Below are positions 34,793 to 46,421 of a stretch of 64,000 bases of DNA, in pieces. Positions within the stretch are counted from its first letter, which is position 1. Each line of letters opens with the position of its first letter. The position numbers and the translations under genes are program-made. The stretch lies in the NCBI RefSeq assembly GCF_030552895.1, contig NZ_CP130649.1, positions 1,550,001 to 1,614,000 on the forward strand, in the 5' to 3' direction. The notes below the pieces were generated by a model. The model worked only from the letters and a program-made list of their open reading frames with translations. It had not been told where the DNA came from and ran no database searches. This DNA comes from Tatumella ptyseos (lineage in GTDB: Bacteria; Pseudomonadota; Gammaproteobacteria; Enterobacterales; Enterobacteriaceae).

Positions 34793-36565
34793 ATGAAAAA
34801 TAGTCGTCCCAAGGCTGATGTTGCTATCGTCGGCTTAGGTTGGTGCGGTTCGTTGATCGCAGAAGAGCTTACTCGTGCAGGGTTAAACGTTGTCGCTATC
34901 GAACGTGGTCCTTGGTTTGAAACTGCTACTGACTTTCCCCCCTCGGTGGACACCGATGAACTACGCTGGGATACTCGTCGCAGTATGTTACTGCCGCCCG
35001 CCATCGAAACCACCACTTTTCGTAATAACATTCAGCAAAAAGCCTTACCCAGCCGGGAGTGGAACCTGAATGAACTCGGCTATAATGTTGGCGGTTCTGG
35101 CACCCACTGGGCTGGTATGGCCTGGCGCTTTACGCCTTTCGATTTACAACCCTACACCCAAACCGTTCAACGCTACGGTAAAGCAAAAATCAAACCCGGT
35201 ATGATCTTACAAGACTGGGGCGTGACCTATGAAGAGCTAGAGCCATTTTACGATCGCTTTGAGAAGATTGCTGGGGTATCGGGGAAAGCAGGGCGTTTAA
35301 AGGGAAAAATAATCGAGGGCGGTAATCCGTTTGAAGGTGACCGTTCTAGCGAATACCCTCTACCACCATTAGAAGGAATGCGTTTAACCGATATTTTTAG
35401 AGATGCCGCTAAATCACTAGGTCAACATCCTTTTATGGTTCCAGCAGGTCAAGCTTCTCGGGCCTATGTTAATCCTCTTGGTGTGAGAATGGGGCCTTGT
35501 ACCTACTGTGGTTACTGTCTTTACTACGGCTGCGGCAATTTCTCGAAATCTAGCCCGAATGCCTGCGTCATTCCCGCCTTGATGCAGAGGGACAATTTTA
35601 CCGTCTTAACTGATTCAGCAGTGGTAAGAGTTAACAAAGCGCATGACGGCAAAACAGTGACTGGTGTTACCTATATCGACAAAAATAAACAAGAGTGGGA
35701 GCAGCCTGCTGATATTGTGATCCTATCCGCATTTCAAATGCAAAATGTGCGTTTGTTACTGCTGTCCAAAATTGGTCGCCCTTATGACCCCATCACTAAA
35801 AATGGGGTAGTTGGTCGTGCCTATAGTTTTCAAACCGTTTCCGGTGCAAGCCTATTTTTCGAGGATGAACACCTTAATCAATTTATTGGCGCAGGGGCGT
35901 TATCACAACAGGTCGACGACTTTAATGGCGATAACTTCGATCATAGTGACCTCGACTTTATTGGTGGGGCGGGTATTTTAGTGGTAGCTCGCGGCGCAAG
36001 GCCTATTGGCAATGCGGACGCACTCCCGCCGGGGAGTCCACGCTGGGGAAAAGGCTGGAAACAGGCTTACACACATGCGTTTCAAAATGGCACCTTTATT
36101 TTCGGCCAAGGTACCAGCTATTCTCATGAAGACTACTATCTCGATTTAGACCCGGAATATACTGATCATTACGGTGATCCACTGTTACGAGTAACCTTTG
36201 ATTACCATGAAAACGATCGCAACTCAGCGAAATTCATTGAAGAGAAAAGCGTTGAATTAGGCAAAGCAATGGGTGCCAAGATTGTGATTGGGACAAACTC
36301 TGCCTCGGGGCATTACTCTCCTTATAATTTCGCCAGTGACCACACTATAGGTGGTGCCGTGATGGGAGAAGATCCTGCGACAAGTGTACTAAACCGATAT
36401 CAACAATCGTGGGATACCCATAATCTCTTCGTTTTAGGTGCATCTTCCTTTCCCAATAATGCTGGCTACAACCCCACAGGCACCATTGGCGCACTGAGCC
36501 TATGGACTGCTAAAGCGATCCTTGAACAGTATTTAAAAAATCCTGGTCCTTTGGTGAAGGTGTGA
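34793..36565 (+). CDS. GMC flavoprotein subunit of a membrane gluconate/2-ketogluconate-type dehydrogenase
   Basis: The 590-residue catalytic subunit has an N-terminal FAD motif (VAIVGLGWCGSLIAEELTRAG) and GMC family features, ending with SSFPNNAGYNPTGTIGALSLWTA. A cysteine group at residues 236, 239, 242 and 247 (CTYCGYCLYYGC) resembles the iron-sulphur ligand region reported for related FAD-dependent glucose and fructose dehydrogenases. It lacks its own signal and is likely exported with the Tat-carrying small subunit, oxidising a sugar acid or polyol in the periplasm. Gluconate, 2-ketogluconate and sorbitol are all possible; sequence alone does not decide. Confidence 0.88.
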   Translation: MKNSRPKADVAIVGLGWCGSLIAEELTRAGLNVVAIERGPWFETATDFPPSVDTDELRWDTRRSMLLPPAIETTTFRNNIQQKALPSREWNLNELGYNVGGSGTHWAGMAWRFTPFDLQPYTQTVQRYGKAKIKPGMILQDWGVTYEELEPFYDRFEKIAGVSGKAGRLKGKIIEGGNPFEGDRSSEYPLPPLEGMRLTDIFRDAAKSLGQHPFMVPAGQASRAYVNPLGVRMGPCTYCGYCLYYGCGNFSKSSPNACVIPALMQRDNFTVLTDSAVVRVNKAHDGKTVTGVTYIDKNKQEWEQPADIVILSAFQMQNVRLLLLSKIGRPYDPITKNGVVGRAYSFQTVSGASLFFEDEHLNQFIGAGALSQQVDDFNGDNFDHSDLDFIGGAGILVVARGARPIGNADALPPGSPRWGKGWKQAYTHAFQNGTFIFGQGTSYSHEDYYLDLDPEYTDHYGDPLLRVTFDYHENDRNSAKFIEEKSVELGKAMGAKIVIGTNSASGHYSPYNFASDHTIGGAVMGEDPATSVLNRYQQSWDTHNLFVLGASSFPNNAGYNPTGTIGALSLWTAKAILEQYLKNPGPLVKV

Positions 36566-36566
36566 A

Positions 36567-37874
36567 ATGAAAATTAAAGCGATTGTTGGGAGTTTGGCTA
36601 TTGTAGGCGCTGCCATCGGCGGCACGCTCTTGTATGTCAACGGAAATACCCATACAGATAATGTTGCCGATTCAGTGGTTCCTCTTTATCAACAGGCAAA
36701 AGAGAGTGATCCCGCGGCGATCGAACGGGGACGTTATATAGCGATAGCGGGGGATTGTGTTGCTTGTCATACTGCACCGGGGAGTCGAGACGCTTTCGCA
36801 GGAGGTTATGCGATTAAAACGCCTTTTGGAGGAATTTACACCAGTAATATCACCCCTGACAGAGAGACAGGAATCGGAGATTGGACGGAGCGTGATTTCT
36901 ATCGCGCCGTTCGTCACGGTAAAGGTATTAAGGGAGAAAATTTGTATCCTGCTATGCCTTATAACGCTTACGTTCAAGTCAGTGATCAAGATATGCATGA
37001 TCTCTGGTTATATATGCGTACTGTTAAACCTATCCACAATGCTGTTCCCGAAACACAGCTTCCTTTCCCTTATAATATTCGTTTGGCAATGATGGGGTGG
37101 AACTTACTGTTCTTTAGTAATAAAGGTTTCGAGGCCGATCCCACACGTTCAGCACAATGGAATCGTGGGGCATATTTGGTGCGAGGATTAGAGCATTGTG
37201 CCTCCTGCCATACACCGAAGAATGCTTTAGGTGGTGATAGCAATAAGACCCTACAGGGAGGAAATATTGGCGATTGGTTTGCACCAGATATTACGAATAA
37301 TAAGTATACAGGGATTGGCCGCTGGACCCCCGAGCAGATTGTACAATATCTCAAAGAGGGGAGTAATCATGTTGCCGTAGCATCCGGACCGATGGCTGAG
37401 GCAGTGACTAACTCTACTCAATATCTAACAGATGATGATCTGCAAGCCATTGCGACTTATCTAAGCACTCATCCAGGCTCTGCAACACGCTCACCACAGG
37501 CTGTTAGTGGGGGAGAAATGATGCGGCAGGGTGAGCAAGTGTATGCTGTAAACTGTACCGCTTGTCACAATAGTGATGGAAAAGGCATTCCGCATTTGGC
37601 TGCGAGTTTAGCGGATAACCCAGCCATCATGGCAGCTGATCCCACCTCATTACTGACAACAATCCTTGAAGGGGGGCGCGGAGCGGTTACCCACGCCAAT
37701 CCAACTAGCGGAGCGATGCCTAGTTTTGCTTGGAAATTATCCGATCAACAAGCGGCTACCGTGGCAACCTATATCCGTAATAGTTGGGGAAATGCCGCTA
37801 ATCCCGTCACGGTAAAAGAGGTTAGCGCAAGAAGAGAAGCACTCAAGCTTCCTTCACAAATGCCGGCACAGTAA
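36567..37874 (+). CDS. Triheme cytochrome c subunit of the membrane dehydrogenase
   Basis: The 435-residue cytochrome has an N-terminal membrane/signal segment (residues 5-24) and three CxxCH haem sites: Cys64-His68 (CVACH), Cys211-His215 (CASCH) and Cys330-His334 (CTACH). It passes electrons from the flavoprotein to ubiquinone or the respiratory chain on the periplasmic face. The gene starts one base after the flavoprotein stop. A weak hairpin around 37916-37930 may end the operon. Confidence 0.92.
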   Translation: MKIKAIVGSLAIVGAAIGGTLLYVNGNTHTDNVADSVVPLYQQAKESDPAAIERGRYIAIAGDCVACHTAPGSRDAFAGGYAIKTPFGGIYTSNITPDRETGIGDWTERDFYRAVRHGKGIKGENLYPAMPYNAYVQVSDQDMHDLWLYMRTVKPIHNAVPETQLPFPYNIRLAMMGWNLLFFSNKGFEADPTRSAQWNRGAYLVRGLEHCASCHTPKNALGGDSNKTLQGGNIGDWFAPDITNNKYTGIGRWTPEQIVQYLKEGSNHVAVASGPMAEAVTNSTQYLTDDDLQAIATYLSTHPGSATRSPQAVSGGEMMRQGEQVYAVNCTACHNSDGKGIPHLAASLADNPAIMAADPTSLLTTILEGGRGAVTHANPTSGAMPSFAWKLSDQQAATVATYIRNSWGNAANPVTVKEVSARREALKLPSQMPAQ

Positions 37875-38069
37875 TCACTTCCAGCTTATCACAATCAGCA
37901 GCGCTAATAGTCGATATCAGCAATGCTGATTGTTCTTCTCTCTCGTATATACCAAAAGTATGGCATGGCATGCCCGCCGCCATCAGGCTCCTGCTCATCG
38001 TTGGTTACGCGCCTTGTGTGTAAAAGTTAGCCAACAGGGTGACATTTCTGCCTCTAACTGATAAATTAT

Positions 38070-38100
38070 CTATTCAAAAAGCTATTCATAAATCTATTCA
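38070..38100 (+). repeat. Three CTATTCA direct repeats at 12-base spacing
   Basis: CTATTCA occurs at 38070-38076, 38082-38088 and 38094-38100, each followed by an AT-rich 5-base spacer. The last copy is directly next to the ribosome site of the HipA-like gene. The regular period suggests an operator, possibly for the protein's own N-terminal helix-turn-helix. Confidence 0.7.
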
Positions 38101-38115
38101 AAAGAGGGCATGTTG

Positions 38116-39420
38116 ATGGGAGAGCGTACTGAAGCTATACGCCTACAGCTTCAACAATCACCGATGACAGCAAGACAACTTGCTGAAAAGATTGAAGTTA
38201 GTCAGCCGACGCTTTCGCGTGCGCTTAAAGTGATGGAAAGCGATATCATTAAAATAGGTGCGGGACCTTCTATTCATTATGCACTGAAACACCCTTATCG
38301 CGGCTTTCGCGATGCCCCGATATATCGAATATCTGAATCAGGCAAAATAAAATGCTTGGGCGTGATGATCCCAGTCTATCCCAGCGGCTTTGCGATGTGT
38401 CAGACTGATGGCATCGTTCTTCATAGCGATGGTTTACCTTGGTGGCTATTTGATATGCGTCCGCAGGGGTATCTTGGCCGAGCCTTTGCAAGTGCCTTTT
38501 CATCAGAATTGGGGATATCTTCGAATCCAGAAAATTGGCAAGACGACGATGTCATCAGAGCCTTGTTAACTCATGGGCAAGATAGCGTGGGTAACTTACT
38601 CATTGGTGAAAAGGCGAAAGAACAATTTTTAGCGATGCCAACCCCGACGCCAATAGACCCTGTCCAACATTATCCTCAGCTTGCATTGTCCTCCAGCTTA
38701 GGTGAAGTACCTGGTTCGTCGGCAGGGGGCGAACAACCCAAGTTTTGTACTTTTAGTGCTCGCGGCCATGTTCTGGTGAAGTTCACCGCACGCGAAGATA
38801 ACCCTGTCAGTGAAAGGTGGCGCGATTTACTCTTGGCAGAACATCTAGCCTTGCAAGTACTTGGCGTTGATACAACTATAATGGATTTAGGCAGTCAACG
38901 TTTTCTCGAAATTCCTCGTTTTGACCGCAAAGATGCATTAGGGCGAATAGGTATTTTTTCATTGCGTGCATTAGAAGCAGAATTTATCGGTAAAGCCCGC
39001 GAACCTTGGCCAAGTTTAGTAAAATGGCTCGCCGCTCAGCAGCATGTCGTTCCGGAAGCCGTTCAAAAAGCGGCAACCTTGTGGGCATATGGCATATTGA
39101 TCGGTAATACCGATATGCATCATGGTAATTTATCTTTTATTAGTGATCAGGGGCGACCATATCAGTTAGCACCTGCCTACGATATGCTACCGATGGGCTT
39201 TGCGCCAAAATCCGGTGGTGAGAGAGTCAATACATTACGACCGGCAACGTTACTCGATGTGATCGATGAACAGTGTTGGCATCGGGCGTTAGCGATGGCT
39301 GAAGAGTTCTATCAACTGGCCCGAGCCTCTAATGACTTCTCGGCAAGTTTTGCGCCTTGCCTAGAGGCATTAAAAGCGCATTTAACGGATGCCCGCCAGC
39401 GTATTGAGCGACTGGGATGA
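38116..39420 (+). CDS. yjjJ: HipA-like Ser/Thr kinase with N-terminal winged helix, YjjJ family
   Basis: The 434-residue protein joins an N-terminal winged-helix domain (TARQLAEKIEVSQPTLSRALKVMES) to a HipA-type kinase domain. Kinase features include the glycine-rich SSAGGEQPKF loop, LVKFT with the presumed ATP lysine, the catalytic GNTDMHHGNLSF loop and the metal-binding APAYDMLPM motif. This is the E. coli YjjJ arrangement. No HipB-like antitoxin gene is adjacent, so the fused DNA-binding domain may do that job. The ATG at 38116 has GAGGG at 7 bases; an ATG at 38110 is too close to it. Confidence 0.85.
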   Translation: MGERTEAIRLQLQQSPMTARQLAEKIEVSQPTLSRALKVMESDIIKIGAGPSIHYALKHPYRGFRDAPIYRISESGKIKCLGVMIPVYPSGFAMCQTDGIVLHSDGLPWWLFDMRPQGYLGRAFASAFSSELGISSNPENWQDDDVIRALLTHGQDSVGNLLIGEKAKEQFLAMPTPTPIDPVQHYPQLALSSSLGEVPGSSAGGEQPKFCTFSARGHVLVKFTAREDNPVSERWRDLLLAEHLALQVLGVDTTIMDLGSQRFLEIPRFDRKDALGRIGIFSLRALEAEFIGKAREPWPSLVKWLAAQQHVVPEAVQKAATLWAYGILIGNTDMHHGNLSFISDQGRPYQLAPAYDMLPMGFAPKSGGERVNTLRPATLLDVIDEQCWHRALAMAEEFYQLARASNDFSASFAPCLEALKAHLTDARQRIERLG

Positions 39421-39772
39421 GGGAGGTGAGTCGCGCTTTGTTGACTAGGATAGCGTCGTGCCTTGCAGAAATCTGAAAATTGTTTAAGTCAGTCAGCCCT
39501 TAATTCGGCTGATACAAGACAGGATTTTTTTCGTGTAAAGGTTATAACACTACTCAGCAAGCTAGCGGCAATGGTTGCGAGAGGGAGTATCTGTACTCTA
39601 CCAGAAGTGAATTATTCATCATTGCCTATCCGTTCTCGTTGAGTGTCTTCCCACGACATTCACCGCTACAATGTCGCGGGTACACCGCTTCTGAACGCTT
39701 TCTTTGAAACTAGACTCGTTAAAAATAACGTTCTCCCGCTATCGGACAAAATTGTCAGGGTTGTAGAAGGGT
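39421..39772. other. Non-coding stretch between yjjJ and a reductase gene
   Basis: About 350 bases lie between the two convergent genes. I see no supported coding frame. A small hairpin (CGACATT 39654-39660, AATGTCG 39670-39676) and a T-rich end near the reductase stop are the only structures, and neither is a clear terminator. Confidence 0.5.
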
Positions 39773-40546
39773 TTATTTTTTTAAATAGAGCTCCAGCTCG
39801 TTAATAATGCAATCAGGTTCTTCTCGCAGAGGCATGTTGTCTATGTCCAGAACCCCATCAATTTTTTGTTCATTATCTGCGTTAAGGTCTGCAAACAGTG
39901 GGGTAAGGTCATGTTGTGCTTCGCCTCGCTCAGCAACCAGTTCGAACGTTTTAGATTTTGCCTCATCGTTAGTCAGAGCGCTGACTAAAACTTGGGCGAT
40001 TTGCTGTCGGGATATCACACCATCTTCTGGTGTTCCCGCATGACGACGATCACCCTGCAGCATAACGATTCTGTGTTCATCATCATTGTTATAATCAAAC
40101 CAGCCGGGCCTGACGATGGTATAGGGATGACCACTTGCTCTTACCAGACGCTCTGAACGTCTTTTCCAGTCATGGGCCTCAGTGCGTTGATTCCAAGCGC
40201 TGAGTCGTTCAGTCACGCCAATCGTAGTCATCAGGCCGATACGAACAGGTGTATCCTTGAATATCCGTAAGATATTACGCACTCCGCCGTAATCTATCGC
40301 CCTAGCACCAATACGGCCTTGGCCATCGGAACCAAGCGTAAAGATGATGGCGTCAATGTCTTTCGGTAATTCAGTGAGTGTTTCAGGCATTGAAACATCA
40401 CCGTAAAATACATCTGTTCCCAGAGGAAGTAATTTTACCTTACGCTTATTTCTGACCAGCGCCACAGGCTGGTGACCCATTTCGATAGCACTATTCACAA
40501 CATGAAGACCAATACTTCCGGTCGCCCCTGCAACGAGTATTTTCAT
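39773..40546 (-). CDS. NAD(P)H-binding atypical SDR (NmrA/epimerase-like)
   Basis: The 257-residue product starts with the GxxGxxG motif of atypical SDRs (MKILVAGATGSIGLHVV) and has IIFTLGSDGQG and YTIVRPGWFDYNNDDE, typical of NAD(P)H-binding quinone reductase or NmrA-like proteins. The classical YxxxK is not obvious, so it may be a redox sensor rather than an enzyme. It is divergent from a LysR gene by about 150 bases. Confidence 0.82.
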   Translation of the reverse strand: MKILVAGATGSIGLHVVNSAIEMGHQPVALVRNKRKVKLLPLGTDVFYGDVSMPETLTELPKDIDAIIFTLGSDGQGRIGARAIDYGGVRNILRIFKDTPVRIGLMTTIGVTERLSAWNQRTEAHDWKRRSERLVRASGHPYTIVRPGWFDYNNDDEHRIVMLQGDRRHAGTPEDGVISRQQIAQVLVSALTNDEAKSKTFELVAERGEAQHDLTPLFADLNADNEQKIDGVLDIDNMPLREEPDCIINELELYLKK

Positions 40547-40624
40547 GACAAACCTTGTGATAATTCAGATTTATTCCGAGGTAGTCAGCATATCAATTAT
40601 CATTTTTGTCAGTAATAGGGCTAA

Positions 40625-43541
<2,917 letters not shown>

Positions 43542-43633
43542 TCAATTAGATAGGGTGATCAGCTAGGGTTTATTAGGTTTTTTCATTAATTTAGATGAGG
43601 GCTGGTTAGGCTTGTATCAGAGATGGATCTGTA

Positions 43634-43859
43634 ATGATATTTCATATCCTAAGATGGGATGCTACTCAAGGACGTGGTTTGTTGCTTCTAGTTGCATTCA
43701 CTCATCAGCGATTTCTCCAGCCAACATTTAGTGAGGGTGTAAAAAAACAGATACTCGGCAAGAGCCTTTCTCTTTTGGGATCCAGATAAAACGCCTCCTT
43801 CTCTGAGTTATAGGGAAGGGCGGCTATACCTGGACGAAAATGTCATCTGGGATCAATAG
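43634..43859 (+). pseudogene. Remnant reading frame in two overlapping frames
   Basis: A 51-codon frame (43634-43789) ending in KSLSLLGSR overlaps a second frame (43743-43859) with FWDPDKTPPSLSYREGRL and a TAG stop. A frame change near the run of seven A at 43741-43747 would join them. The second piece looks like a real protein C-terminus. I do not recognise the family. Confidence 0.35.
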
Positions 43860-44026
43860 TTAGATTTTATCTTTATCTTGACGAGCAGTGCCATCCTTCA
43901 AAAGTACGAGAAAAAGTGAGTAGAGAGGATTTGTATGTTTGTCAGTTTACCAGGTTAATCTGGTGAGGTTTAACAGGCCACACATCGAGAGTTGAGATAC
44001 TTAAGGAATCGGCCAAGATTTCTGGC

Positions 44027-44281
44027 ATGGTTAACGTAGGTGGATGTATTGGCTCCGCAAAGTCCATAATAGACGAAGCCCATAGCGATTATGTTAGGCT
44101 CGTCACTCAAGTGCTGCTTACCGAACAGGTAGGTAAAAAAGTCATTAAACTGTCCGATGAAATAGGAAAGATTGTAGCCGGGCCGGGTCAAATGTACGTT
44201 TGTACTTCTTATAGTGATAGACGTAAACGAAACGCCGCCAACACAAAATATTGCTCAGTCCATCCATTCCTTAAATTGTGA
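44027..44281 (+). other. Possible small or remnant ORF, unrecognised
   Basis: An 84-codon frame opens at ATG 44027 and stays open upstream to about 44000. Its sequence (GSAKSIIDEAHSDYVRLVTQVLL, KKVIKLSDEIGKIVAGPG) is plausible helical protein, but no ribosome site precedes the ATG, and the opposite strand also has a 73-codon frame here. It may be a fragment of a larger lost gene. No function can be given. Confidence 0.3.
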
Positions 44282-44500
44282 CGAACATGATAGGTAGGGT
44301 AGTCACATTATCAACGATAAAATGAATTCTTTGTTTGTTCCTAGGCCACGTAATTTTTGCATTGTTAAGTCATCGCACGTCTGTAATGAAATTTAGGCCA
44401 CTGACTGATTCATAGGTGAGTGGCTGAAAGAGGAATACTCATGAACTTCCACAATTTAACATAATATACATTATGCGCACCAAGATAAGTTTACGCCTAA

Positions 44501-44638
44501 TATCTAAATTTTCATAAAGCCTTGGGTTTACTCATACCTCCAGCTCGTCTGCGTCTGCAAGCCCTGGAGATATTAGGTATTGGCCCACTAGTAATAGATG
44601 GTGTACGTAATAGCACTACTTATGGTAATTTAGAATAA
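44501..44638 (+). pseudogene. Remnant of a protein C-terminus, unrecognised
   Basis: This 45-codon frame without a start codon reads KALGLLIPPARLRLQALEIL followed by GIGPLVIDGVRN and a TAA stop. The composition looks like protein rather than chance, so I list it as a likely gene end left behind. The family is not recognised. Confidence 0.3.
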
Positions 44639-44724
44639 TTAAATAAATATACTGCCGCTGTGTCGATAACCTATATACATTGCTCCTTGGTAAAAATTTG
44701 GATTAATTTGAAAAGGATAAAGTC

Positions 44725-45294
44725 ATGCCTCAAATTGTTATGCAAAATATTAAAGACCTCTATTACGAGATGCGAAAAAATAATATCGAAGTGCAAATTT
44801 ATAATGTTAAGTTAGGGGCCATAGGATTTAATGTTTGTTTCTCTATTGCAGAAATCCCTTTCGTACTAACATTGACATCAAGAACTAATACCCCTGAGTT
44901 TTTCCTATTCAATATAACTAAAGGGTTTAAAATTGAAACATTGGTAGATAATCCTACATTTCAGAGGCTTAGGAAGCTTTTGTATGTTGGGAATAATGGT
45001 GGAAAATTAAAGACAAAAGAATTCTTTCATAATCTTGACAACGGGACCCCTACAAAGTGCAACTTAGCCGAAATTGATAAAAGTGACATACTCAATCTTC
45101 GAAGAGATATTACTTACGATAGAGAAAGACCTTATTTTGATCATTGGCGACACCATCTAACCGATGGAAGAAAAGTCAGTGCTGAAAATCTCACTAAAAC
45201 ATTGGCGCTTCTAGGCCGTGCGGCGTATGAAGACTCCCGGAAAAATAATACTTCTGCGATTTGGAGTGCAACCCCTTTAGATAAAGATAAATAA
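44725..45294 (+). CDS. Hypothetical protein, possibly DUF6037-like
   Basis: An intact 189-residue soluble protein behind AAAAGGATAAAGTC at good spacing. It has no signal peptide or membrane segment. The N-terminal MPQIVMQNIKDLYYEMRKNNIE, the hydrophobic PFVLTLTS strand and the KTLALLGRAAYEDSRK C-terminus remind me of an uncharacterised family I know as DUF6037, but I am not sure of this. Base composition is clearly AT-richer than neighbouring genes. It stands alone between degraded sequence and the budR-like gene, which suggests horizontal gain. No function is assigned. Confidence 0.7.
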   Translation: MPQIVMQNIKDLYYEMRKNNIEVQIYNVKLGAIGFNVCFSIAEIPFVLTLTSRTNTPEFFLFNITKGFKIETLVDNPTFQRLRKLLYVGNNGGKLKTKEFFHNLDNGTPTKCNLAEIDKSDILNLRRDITYDRERPYFDHWRHHLTDGRKVSAENLTKTLALLGRAAYEDSRKNNTSAIWSATPLDKDK

Positions 45295-45414
45295 CATCAT
45301 ATAACTCTCGGCAAAGAAAATTCTTTCGTGCTCCGAAACGCATCGTCCCATAAGGTATCTATATGCCATCTACTAACGTTACTCAACCTGAACACCCTTC
45401 CATCCTATTATTCC

Positions 45415-46287
45415 CTACCCCATTAAGCCAGCCATTAACTCTTCTTTTATCTCCTTTTTGAATTGATAGATTGCCGTTTCAGGATTGATATATAGCCACA
45501 TTGATTTTTTGATTACCGGCTGTAACCCCTTGAGCTGGCAGAGTTTAACGCTACCCTTAGCTAATTTACTGGAAATGATTCGTGATGACTCAAATGCGAT
45601 GCCTTTACCACTCTCGACTGCAGTAAATAGCTGCGAGGCTCGGCTGTAGTATATTTTTCGATGATCAGGGGTAGTCAATTCATTAACCTTAAAAAACTCG
45701 TCCCAATGTGCAAGGCCATGCTGGTTATAAAGCAAGGTATGCTCTGTTAAATCTTCCACCGTTTTTATTTTGTCGGCAATCTCAGGTAAAGCAAATGGAT
45801 AATAAATATCATCCCCTAAGTAGTGATTTCCCGGTACGGTATGCGCTAAAGCATGGAAATAGACAACGACATCCCAATCACTGAGAACCCCTTCGAATGG
45901 CCGTTCTTCGGAGACCATTTCGATATTATCGAAGTGATAACTAAGTTCTTCCAGAAGGCGCTGGTTGAGTAATAGCGAGGAGATCCCCGGGGGGGCATAG
46001 ATCCGGATTTTACTACCCTGCTCTTTTAATTTTTGTAGCCCTTGATGCAATATCTGTAAACTCTTAGTGGCATAGTCTGAGAATATTTCACCTTGCTGCG
46101 TTAAGGTTACCCCAGAGCTTTCCCTTAAGAACAGCTTAACCCCCAGACGCGCTTCAAGTTTTTTAATCGATTGGCTTACGGCGCTAACGGTAAGATGTAA
46201 TTGATGAGCTGCCTCAGTAAAAGAGTTGGCTTCAGCCACAGCAATAAAGGCAGGCAGGCAGCTAAGGACAATCGGGTCATTTTTCAT
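45415..46287 (-). CDS. LysR-family regulator of the acetoin/butanediol locus (BudR-like)
   Basis: The 290-residue LysR protein has an N-terminal helix-turn-helix (FIAVAEANSFTEAAHQLHLTVSAVSQSIKKLEARLGV) and a substrate-binding domain (RIYAPPGISSLLLNQRLLEE). It is divergent from the SDR and acetolactate decarboxylase genes, as BudR is from the bud operon in Klebsiella and Serratia, and in those bacteria the regulator responds to acetate. The role here is inferred from that position. Confidence 0.8.
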   Translation of the reverse strand: MKNDPIVLSCLPAFIAVAEANSFTEAAHQLHLTVSAVSQSIKKLEARLGVKLFLRESSGVTLTQQGEIFSDYATKSLQILHQGLQKLKEQGSKIRIYAPPGISSLLLNQRLLEELSYHFDNIEMVSEERPFEGVLSDWDVVVYFHALAHTVPGNHYLGDDIYYPFALPEIADKIKTVEDLTEHTLLYNQHGLAHWDEFFKVNELTTPDHRKIYYSRASQLFTAVESGKGIAFESSRIISSKLAKGSVKLCQLKGLQPVIKKSMWLYINPETAIYQFKKEIKEELMAGLMG

Positions 46288-46421
46288 CGCGGGTATCCTA
46301 AATATGTTATTAATCGTTTATAGCATAACTTTGCCTTAAGTTTTACTTAATAGCCTTTTAAAAAAGGTCGATGGCTTCTTTCTCGGGTTTTTCTACACTA
46401 ATGAGACACCAGGAGGAAAAT

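Noticed and set aside
37945..38035. A GC-richer, coding-like stretch between the cytochrome gene and yjjJ.
   Set aside because: No frame of useful length with a start codon and no recognised protein; possibly a small remnant, but unsupported.
38070..38100. The CTATTCA repeats as a minimal CRISPR array.
   Set aside because: Repeats of 7 bases with 5-base spacers are far too short, and there are no cas genes.
43970..44191. A 73-codon minus-strand frame opposite the 44027-44281 frame.
   Set aside because: It is only one of two competing frames in degraded sequence and has no ribosome site or recognised motif. I could not decide between them and did not list it as a gene.
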